NCBI GenBank assembly: GCA_039654915.1
Contig: CM077596.1
Coordinates: forward strand, 73,223,751 to 73,287,750
DNA: 64,000 nt
From: Aquilaria yunnanensis
Lineage: Eukaryota > Streptophyta > Magnoliopsida > Malvales > Thymelaeaceae
Reading direction: 5' to 3'
Numbering within the stretch: position 1 is the first letter of the stretch; every line of letters begins with the position of its first letter. The notes below the pieces were generated by a model, which saw nothing but the letters and a program-made list of their open reading frames with translations, was not told where the DNA came from and did not search any database. The translations under genes and the position numbers were made by a program. Shown piece after piece: positions 56,391 to 64,000 of this stretch.

Positions 56391-58279
56391 ATTACCAATC
56401 ACATCGGGCCTAGCAGCTTGACCTCGGTTTTGTTTGATTTGTAGAGGAATGGCCTTGGGACTTGACGACTTAAGAGTAGGTTTTGAGATTGGTATAGCAT
56501 TGACTTCTTGTTCTTTAATGATCACATTCACATCATCATAAAACCGATAAGTTGGGATGAGTCTATGAGTCTTTGCAGATTCTTACGGAATTCTGAGCAT
56601 TCTTGGATAGAATGACTCTTACTGTCATGAAAGTTGCACCATTCCTCATCTTCAACTTCTTCATGTCCAAAAGAAGGCTTTCCCATGATAATCCCTTCTT
56701 TCACAAGGCATGAATATACATGCTTAAGAGGGGTTATGATATCATTGACTGACTTTTTCATCAGCCGGTGTTCTTCTATCATATTGACTGGTTTTTCTTG
56801 ACGAGGCGGCAATGGATTGTGAGTGACGTTCGGTTCATCGGAAAAGTCCAACCACTTTGATTCGATTAATTGTTGGACTATACGTTTCAATGCTGTGCAA
56901 TTTTCCAAGCCATGGCCTGGAACGCCATTATGATATGGGCAAGTTATGTTGGGGTCATACCACGTTGGATATGGGGGTCCAAATGGATTTGTAGGAATTG
57001 GACGGATAAGTTGACTTTCTATGAGTTTTGGATACAACTCAGTGTAAGTCATGGGAATTGGTGCAAAAACTTCTTTTGGTTTTTGTGTGGGTACTAGAGG
57101 AGTCGGAACAGGTGGCCGTAACTGATTAGGCCTGTTGAGAGGATAATTGTTGGGCCTATTGGGAGGATAATCATTAGGCCTATTGGAAGGATAATCATTG
57201 GGCATATTGGGAGGATAGTCATTGGGCCTATTGGTAGGATAATAATTGGGCCTTTTGGCAGAATAGGATAGGCGAGGACCGGTAGCCACAGTACCTACGA
57301 GGGGAATCCCTCTTTCGCGTCCTATTTGTTGTACTTCTTCATCTTTTGTTCTGGATGGTCCTCCTCTTTTCATAGGATCACTAAAAGACTCAGCAATCTT
57401 CCCAGTCCTAATCCCATGCTCGATCCTTTCTCCAGACATGACAACATCGGAGAAATTAGTTGCCGAATTGCCAATGAGTTTGTCATAATATGGGTATTTC
57501 AGTGTCTGGACAAACAAAGTGACCATTTCTTTTTCTGTCATGGGTGGCTGAACTTGTGCAGCTAAGTCCCTCCACCGTTGAGCATATTCCTTGAAAGTTT
57601 CTGGCTTTTTCTTCTCCATGTTTTGGAGAGTTTGGCGATCCGGAGCCAAGTCCATAACATGTTTATAGTTGCCGATGAAGGCCTGAGCAAGGTCATTCCA
57701 AGTTTTGATGTTTCTTGGTCCTTGACTTAGATACCACTGCAATGCTGATTTTGTGAGACTTTCCTGAAAAAGTGCAATCCACACCTTTTCATCTTTTGTG
57801 AGTGGTTGTAGTCTCCTTAGGAACAGTGTGATGTGAGTGATGGGATCACTCGTTCCATCGTATTTTATGAAATCCGGTACTTTAAAGTCCGAAGGGATTA
57901 TGACGTCTGGCACTAAGCAGAGGTCATCCACTGAGAGAGATCCGAATATATTACCTCCTTCAATGGCTCGCAGTCTCTTCTCTATTGTTTCGAGTTTTTG
58001 AGATTCTCCTTCTTCCTTTGGTGGTGTCTTCTTCTCTTCATACACAGTGTCTTGTTTCAAGTGAACACTAGCAGACTGTCCTGGTTCCTGAAACAGGTTT
58101 TCTTGGACTGAGACTCGTTGTGGGGTGAATCCCGGAGTATAAGTGGGATCTTGTGCTTCTTTGATGGGAACTTGAGTTGCTTTCCCTTTGATTATTTCCA
58201 TCAATTGTCTCATTTGTTCTGCCATACTTTCAATCTTGGACTCTATATCTATGAAACGTCCTTCAGTTTGTTCTGCCAT
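56391..58279 (-). CDS. E3 gag (Ogre/Tat-type), with frameshifted tail
   Basis: The structural protein that packages retrotransposon RNA in cytoplasmic particles. The main frame runs from ATG 58279 to TGA 56530-56528, 583 aa. An N-terminal short coiled coil (about 12-31) is followed by a Retrotrans_gag-type domain (about 130-260: FKVPDFIKYDGTSDPITH, SALQWYLSQGP, ETFKEYAQRWRDLA), a run of about seven RPNDYPP-like heptads (342-390), and two zinc-knuckle-like motifs, CPYHNGVPGHGLENC (447-461) and CNFHDSKSHSIQEC (548-561). After IGF the reading frame is lost in a run of ATG codons; in another frame the sequence continues DDVNVIIKEQEVNAIPIS and on to VIGN, stop near 56395. That is probably the original Gag end or Gag-Pro link. 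No protease follows. Confidence 0.85.
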
Positions 58280-58329
58280 TAGTCTTGTTTGGAGCCGAGT
58301 TGAATATCGGTGTTGAGGTCCAATTTTAC

Positions 58330-59000
58330 CTTTTTAAAGGAATATTTATTTTATTAGATTCTATGCGTATATGATTGATGTGATGGATGCATGCAATGAG
58401 ATTATGTTTTTATCAAAATTTATATGCACGTGATTGATGTAATGGAATGCATGCAATGAGATTATTTTTATCAGATTTTATATGCGTGTGATTGATGTAA
58501 TGGATGCATGCAATATAAAGTGAGATTATGTTTTTATCAGACTTTATATGCACGTGATTAATGTAATGGAATGCATGCAATGAGATTATTTTTATCAGAT
58601 TTTATATGCATGTGATTAATGTAATGGAATGCATGCAATGAGATTATTTTTATCAGATTTTATATGCGTGTGATTGATGTAATGGAATGCATGCAATGAG
58701 ATTATTTTTATCATACTTTATATGCGTGTGATTGATGTAATGGATGCATGCAATATAAAGTGAGATTATGTTTTTATCAGACTTTATATGCACGTGATTA
58801 ATGTAATGGAATGCATGCAATGAGATTATTTTTATCAGATTTTATATGCATGTGATTAATGTAATGGAATGCATGCAATGAGATTATTTTTATCAGATTT
58901 TATATGCGTGTGATTGATGTAATGGAATGCATGCAATGAGATTATTTTTATCATACTTTATATGCACGTGATTAATGTAATGGAATGCATGCAATGAGTG
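58330..59000. repeat. Tandem repeat in the E3 leader, about 58-bp unit
   Basis: About eleven units of TGATTGATGTAATGGAATGC, ATGCAATGAGATTATTTTTA, TCAGATTTTATATGCGTG. A longer variant (GGATGCATGCAATATAAAGT) recurs at about 58500 and 58740, showing a higher-order unit of about 240 bases. It lies between the primer binding site and gag, in the transcribed leader. Each unit includes the palindromic GCATGC. Confidence 0.92.
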
Positions 59001-59484
59001 AGTTTGCTTATCCATTATCGTAGAACTTCAAAACTTTTAGTTGTCATTATAAAGACCAAAAAGTTAGCATAATTTGATGCGTGGTTTTGATGCATGAAGA
59101 ATAATTGCACAAGAAAGATAAGGTTATTAATAAGTTAAATAGCAATTAACAACTCATGAAGTATTATGGAAAAATGAATTAAAACCATAAATATAAGACA
59201 CGAAGAAAATAAAAGTGTAGAGCAACAACATAGCATAACAAGGACGTGCTTATGGCGTTGGTAAAATGGTAGAAATTCTATGGTCAGTTCTATGGTTAAG
59301 TGGGGAGTTCTATATGCATAAGGTAGCTTATCAAAAAGGCAAGGGATAGTTCCCGAATCCCGTCACTAAATCATAGTACTATATTTTTCCTGACCAAACT
59401 CTCTGCATACTCTATTAATGTGCAGCTCTAATAATTCTTTTTAGTGAGTTTTCGGTAATCATATTTGTGGCAACGTCGGGTTTT
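59001..59484 (-). other. E3 leader between primer binding site and tandem repeat
   Basis: 5' untranslated leader of E3. The part from 59376 to 59484 is duplicated left of the other LTR (43412-43520). No coding region. Confidence 0.6.
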
Positions 59485-59496
59485 CGGGAGTCGCCA
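59485..59496 (-). other. Primer binding site of E3
   Basis: The - strand reads TGGCGACTCCCG six bases after the ...GTAAACA end of the 5' LTR. TGGCGACTC is complementary to the GAGTCGCCA 3' end of a plant tRNA-Arg, the primer reported for Ogre elements. Confidence 0.7.
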
Positions 59497-59502
59497 CCAA
59501 TC

Positions 59503-62364
59503 TGTTTACCTAGGTCGATTGGTCACCTTAAATATTGGTCTGCGAGAGTTCGGGGGTTCGGGAGTACGGTTACGTTAAAACAACTTTGTTAAAACGCCCA
59601 AAAATTGGCACCTTAGTTGATTTTAATTTTGTTTCGCTTTGCTTTTAAATAATTTTCAGTTAATTTAGAGATTTTAACTGAATTAGTCGAAATGTGGATT
59701 TTTAAGTTAATTTGTATAAAATTTTATACTTCCGAACCATGGACTCTGCCGAGTCATTTGGACACGGAAGATTTTGATTCCGAACCATGGACTCTGCCGA
59801 GTCATTTGGACACGGAATTTGGTGAAATTTTAAACAATTTTATCCATATTGTAAAAATATGGATTTTTTATCTTTTTATTTAATTTATTTATTTTAAAAA
59901 GTTTGATATTTTCCAAACCGTAGATCCTGCCGGATCATCCGGATATGGAAATTAAATTTAATTTATCGTAATTATTTAATTCTTATTATTAAATTAATTA
60001 TTAGTTTAATTAATAAATTTATAAGTCTTTTTATTTATGAAATTTTATATTTGTTAATGGTCTTTAATATTAACTAAATATATTTTTTATTTTTTTTATA
60101 TTTTATTATTCTTTTCTTTCTTTCTTTTTTTATATTTTTATTCTTTCTTATTTTCTTTTACTTTTCTTTTCTTTCTTTTCTTTTTTTTTTATTCTTTTAG
60201 TTTTGTTTTGAAAGATTCTTTGTTTAATGAAAGATATTTATTATTTAAATAATTACTCAATTTATAAAAGAATCAAAAAATAATTTTTAAATATTTAATA
60301 TCAAAAATCTGTAAAGAAATTAAAGAGTTGACATTTATTTTATGTTTATTCTATTTATTTGATAAAATAATAATCAAAAAGTAATTATTTAATCAAGATT
60401 TTATTTAAAAAAAATCTAATGATTTATATGTGTATTAAAAATAAAATAAAAAGTCTTGATATTTATATAATTTATTCTGAATAAAAGATTAACCAAAAGT
60501 AATTATTTAATTAAGATTTTTATTTATTTAATAAAGAAAACCAAAAATTTATATGTATATTTTAAACATAAAAGAAAAGTTTTGATTTTTCATATGCTTC
60601 TTTTATTAAAGAAAGATTTTGTTTTAATTTTTATTATTTTTATTAAAAAAAATTTTATTCTCCAAACCATTGGATCCTGGCGGATCATTTGGACATGGAG
60701 TTTAATTTTTATTAAATTTTAAATTTTAATTATTTAATTAATTATCAATCTTAATCATAATTTTATTGGATTTTTATTATTATTTTTATTAAATTTTAAT
60801 TATTGCTACTTTTAAAGATATATTTAAAAATAAATGATTTTTATTTTTTTTTATTTTTGTTTTGTGATTATTTACTTATGTTTATTTAATTTTAATAAAA
60901 GGAATAAAAAGTTAATTAATTATTTTTTTATTGTTTTTTAAAGAAATAATAAAAGATAATTAGATTTTTTTAAAAAAATATTATGTTAGTCTTAAAGAAT
61001 AAAATTAATTATTCACATAAAAGGATTTTATTTTAATTAGTTATCATTTACTTATTTATATTATTTTTTTTTCATGATTAATTTCTTTTTTTTTAAATAA
61101 AATAAAATTTTTGCATAAAGTAAATAAAGGAAAATGAATAAAGTGGAGGTTTTCTTTTTGTTTTGGTTTAGACATCCATTTAAAAAAAAAGTAAAAGATG
61201 CATAAATTAAATAATAAACAAATAAAGAGAAAACACATAAAGAAATATTAAAAAACAATGATAAAAATGGGGCTTTTTGGCCATCCATTAAAAGAATAAA
61301 AAAATAGGAGGTATAACCTTCCATGAATTGTAATAATTAGCAAAAGTTAGTAACAATAAAAATAAAAGTTAGTAAGTTAGTAAGTTAGTAAGTTAATAAC
61401 AATAAAAAAAGTTAGCAAAGTTAGTTAAATTAATTGTTAACAACAATAACAACAATAATAATAAAAGTTAGTGAAGTAAGTTAATAATAATAACAACAAT
61501 AATAAAAGGTTAGTAATAATAACAACAACAAATAAACAAGTAAATATAAAAGAGTTAGTAATTAATTCTGCAAGAACAAAATAAAAGGTTAGTGACCAAA
61601 GTGAAAGAAAATTGAAAAGATGAAGGATTAAATGAGAGTTGTACCCTTAAAAACTGAATTTGAAATTCTGGAAACGTGAAGAACAGAACGCACGCGCGCG
61701 GGGGGAGAGAAAAAAAAAAAGGGTCAGAGAAGGTTTAGGTTTTCTGGAGAGGAAGAGAAGAGGGCCAGGGACCTAGGCTATAATTTTTTCTTTTTCCAAA
61801 ACGGAGCTCTAAGCTTCATTTCTATTTTTTTTCTGTGTTCAGCACAAAATTTGGGGGGCTATTTATAGAGGAAGTTTGGCTGAACTGTTGATGGATAAAT
61901 TAATAAAAAATTTCAAACTTATCTTTTAAATTGGTAAAATGACAATTTTAGTCCTTTACGTCTCTCAGCCTCTGGATAAGTTCCTGAAGCTTCTGATTTT
62001 GACAATTTTGTCGTTTTCTGTCAATTTGGGCCAGAAACGTCGGCAGGCTCCAAATTTTATGTGACAAACTACTAAATGCTCCTGGAACTTTCAGAATTTG
62101 TCAATTTTGCCTGAAACTTCTTAATTTTGTCATTTTTACCTCAAACTTTTAAATTTTGCCATTTTTTTTTGGAGTTTTCTTTTTTTCTTTCAAATACACA
62201 CATATATCATTTTAAATCAAATCTTCACAAAAAAAAAATGTATTTTAAACTAATTAAAATTTTTAGTAATAATAATAATAATAAAAATAATAATTTTTTA
62301 ATTTCTTTTATTTAATTTCTTTTAAAAAAAAATTTTTATGGTCGGACGAAATTGGGTGTCAACA
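59503..62364 (-). repeat. 5' LTR of E3
   Basis: On the - strand it runs from TGTTGACACC (62364) to GTAAACA (59503), 2862 bases. TATA box CTCTATAAATAGCC at 61859-61870, so U3 is about 500 bases and the rest is an unusually long AT-rich R/U5. It is a near-identical partner of 43539-46387. The bases outside, AATAT on the - strand (62365-62369 as ATATT on +), would be one half of the target duplication. Confidence 0.88.
61859..61870 (-). promoter_or_regulatory. TATA box of the E3 5' LTR promoter
   Basis: The - strand reads CCTCTATAAATAGCCCCCC. It would start the genomic RNA of E3 about 30 bases downstream, near 61830. Confidence 0.7.
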
Positions 62365-63050
62365 ATATTGAATTCCGACCAATCCGAATTGAGCCGCATT
62401 GGACCCCGTTAGGGGCTCCCAAAGCCTGAGTAACCATAGATTTCATCGAATCTGAGGGGGTAACGCGAATTATCCCAATGAATTACCTAATTAGTATTTA
62501 CCAGGAAAATGCCTTTGATCTTAGATTCTTTACCCAGAAAGAAAATTGGGTCTCAGTTTTTTCAAGGGCCCAGAACGCCAAAAAGGTGGGCCTAAAAGAT
62601 TGAAAACGTTTCTGCAAGTTCAACAACGCAATACTACTTGAGAAGCGTTTTCTAATAATGAACTCCAAAAATTTATGTGAAAAACAATTAGGGGAGCATT
62701 AAAAGTAAGATATATTATGCACACATTTCAACGTCTAAAGGATTAACAGACACTCATCATTGGCTAAGAACATAAAAAGTTGTCAATTTGTTACCACGTT
62801 ATTATAGAAGTAAATGCAATACAAAATTTTCTCTCTCAATATTGGAGAAGACAATGAGGTAAAGTGAAAATATAATTAATATAAAATCTTGGGAAAAAAT
62901 GTAATTGGCACTAGTTTTCTAGTTATTATATTGTAGACATATGTCTAATTAGACATACTAATCTAACCCTAATTCTCTATAAATAACCCATAATCCAGTA
63001 AATAAATTGACTAATTTACCCCTGGACCAAAAGTCACTATTACCCTTGAA
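62365..63050. other. Flank right of E3, no gene seen
   Basis: Mixed composition. A GC-richer start (GACCCCGTTAGGGGCTCCC) could be the edge of another repeat, but I cannot assign it. Confidence 0.4.
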
Positions 63051-63500
63051 ATCTGCCTCGTCACCGCTTCTGCCGCCGCGGCCGCCGCAGCCACCTCCTC
63101 CGACGAATCGTCACCACCTCTGACGAACCGTCATCCGCATCCAGATCTCATAGCTGTTCGCCTCTGGCTCTCGTCGGATCTCATCGCAACTCGTCGGATC
63201 TCGTCATCTCTCATCAGATCTTGTCATCACTCGCCAAGATCTCTCGCTGGATCTCGTCGCCACCCGCCAGACCTCGTCGTCTCTCATTGGATCTCATTGT
63301 CACTTGCCGAGATCTCTCGTTGTCTCTCGTCGGATCTCGTCATCACTCGCCGGATCGTTGTCTCTCACTGTATCTCGTCGTCACTCGTCGAGATCTCTCG
63401 CCGAATCTCGTCGTCTCTCGTCATTACTCGCCGAATCTTAGCATCTCTCGCCGGATCTCGTCATCACCTCCAGATCTTGCTTCCGATCGTTGCCTCAAAG
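63050..63500. repeat. GC-rich degenerate minisatellite
   Basis: Short words TCTCGTCGTCTCTC, CTCGCCGGATCTCGTCATCA and GAGATCTCTCGC recur with a period of roughly 30 bases, preceded by a (GCCGCC) run. Open in two + frames as Arg/Ser-rich low-complexity peptides, which I take as by-products of the repeat. Confidence 0.75.
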
Positions 63501-63559
63501 TCGCATCTTTGTTACTTTTGAACAACAAAAGTGTCTGCAATAAAATGTAAATGTGTCTA

Positions 63560-64000
63560 ATATAGTATGTAGAAGTGTCTCCAAAGTAATATAAAATAAA
63601 TTATTATAATGTTAAATTAAAAGTGTCTAAAGCTATAAGAACAAGTGTTTGATTGAATATCGAAAAAATATCTAAATAAACATGTAAAAGTGTTTGAATA
63701 AAAAATAACAAAATCAAAATGAATTATTATAACATTAAATTAAAAGTGTCTAAAGCTATAAGAATAAGTGTCTGATTGAATATTGTAAAATGTTTAAATA
63801 AACATATAAAAGTATCTGAACAAAAAATGACATAATCAACTTGTAAACAATTTATTATCTTTGAAATATAATAAAAAAAGTGTTTGAATCAATAAGTAAA
63901 AGTGTCTAATTGAATATTGAAAAATGTCTAAAGAAATATATAAAAGTGTCTGACTAAATAACTTCTGAATAATTTGTTACCTTTAGAAAATAAATGTCTG
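63560..64000. repeat. AT-rich direct repeats around AAAAGTGTCT
   Basis: Blocks such as TTATTATAATGTTAAATTAA, AAGTGTCTAAAGCTATAAGA and TAAATAAACATGTAAAAGTG recur at about 63600, 63725 and, more diverged, 63845-63960. The period is about 130 bases, with AAGTGTCT as a short subunit. It may be the subterminal region of a DNA transposon extending beyond the window. Confidence 0.65.

Larger units (their letters stand above)
43539..62364 (-). mobile_element. E3: pol-less Ogre/Tat-type LTR retrotransposon carrying LOG and cysteine-rich protein genes
   Basis: 18.8 kb, transcribed on the - strand. Order: 5' LTR (62364-59503), primer binding site TGGCGACTCCCG (59496-59485), repeat-rich leader, gag (58279-56528), non-coding region, three paralogous cysteine-rich ORFs, an intronless LOG gene, a 2.7-kb satellite, polypurine tract GCAAAGGGGGGCAGC (46402-46388), 3' LTR (46387-43539). 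The tRNA-Arg-type primer site, gag type, large size, very long LTRs and satellites before the 3' LTR are hallmarks of Ogre/Tat elements. No protease, RT, RNase H or integrase is visible, so it must depend on another element for mobility. The LTRs differ by only a few substitutions and small indels, so insertion is recent. Confidence 0.85.

Noticed and set aside
63221..63550. 109-codon Arg/Ser-rich frame on the + strand
   Set aside because: Follows the TCTCGTCG minisatellite; open in more than one frame, as expected for a repeat.
1..64000. CRISPR arrays, bacterial operons, tRNA or rRNA genes
   Set aside because: The window is plant nuclear DNA. The regular repeats are satellites inside retrotransposons, and the tRNA-like words are primer binding sites. 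No cloverleaf was found.

Overview
The window looks like intergenic, repeat-rich nuclear DNA of a eudicot plant. Supporting signs are spliced genes with GT-AG introns and AT-rich introns, plant-type TATA boxes, two MIR167 precursors, a plant calmodulin-like gene, and Tat/Ogre-type Ty3-gypsy retrotransposons. The species cannot be named from the sequence. About half of the window is identifiable mobile DNA. The endogenous genes I can support are one calmodulin-like gene (18.86-20.13 kb, + strand) and two microRNA167 genes (near 22.95 kb and 35.0 kb, both - strand).

Left part (1-10.8 kb): a Tat-lineage Ty3-gypsy element (E1) on the + strand enters from the left edge. It shows a broken pol (RT, dual RNase H, integrase), a spliced antisense gene of the 'putative gypsy type transposon' family with its own TATA box, a polypurine tract and a 3' LTR ending at 7581. 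E1 sits inside the integrase gene of an older, more decayed relative (E2, 7582 to about 10.83 kb), which still shows remnants of the same antisense gene and an LTR. A probable solo LTR of another family follows (about 11.86-13.27 kb).

Middle part (13-43.4 kb): AT-rich DNA carrying the calmodulin-like gene, the two MIR167 hairpins, and a set of non-autonomous Mutator-like terminal-inverted-repeat elements. One of these (40781-42115) is a Pack-MULE that carries the 5' end of a CDC20 gene, intron included. Another (about 32.9-34.7 kb) is filled with a T-rich minisatellite.

Right part (43.4-62.4 kb): the most unusual object is an 18.8-kb, apparently young, Ogre/Tat-type LTR retrotransposon on the - strand. 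Its 2.85-kb LTRs are nearly identical. It has a primer binding site, gag and a polypurine tract, but I see no pol. In place of pol it carries, on the sense strand, three tandem copies of a 182-codon basic/cysteine-rich protein gene and an intronless gene of the LOG family (cytokinin-activating phosphoribohydrolase). LOG and two of the three cysteine-rich genes have their own TATA box, and related repeats lie upstream of them. A 2.7-kb satellite of about 46-bp units with higher-order structure fills the region before the 3' LTR. The left LTR is followed by another primer binding site and leader fragment, so the locus was once a tandem LTR-internal-LTR array. The last 1.6 kb holds GC-rich and AT-rich degenerate repeats.

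How it works together: the genes of the right-hand element could travel as cargo of a pol-less retrotransposon mobilised in trans by an autonomous Ogre/Tat relative. The cargo pairs a hormone-activating enzyme with a small nucleic-acid-binding-like protein. That functional reading is inference.
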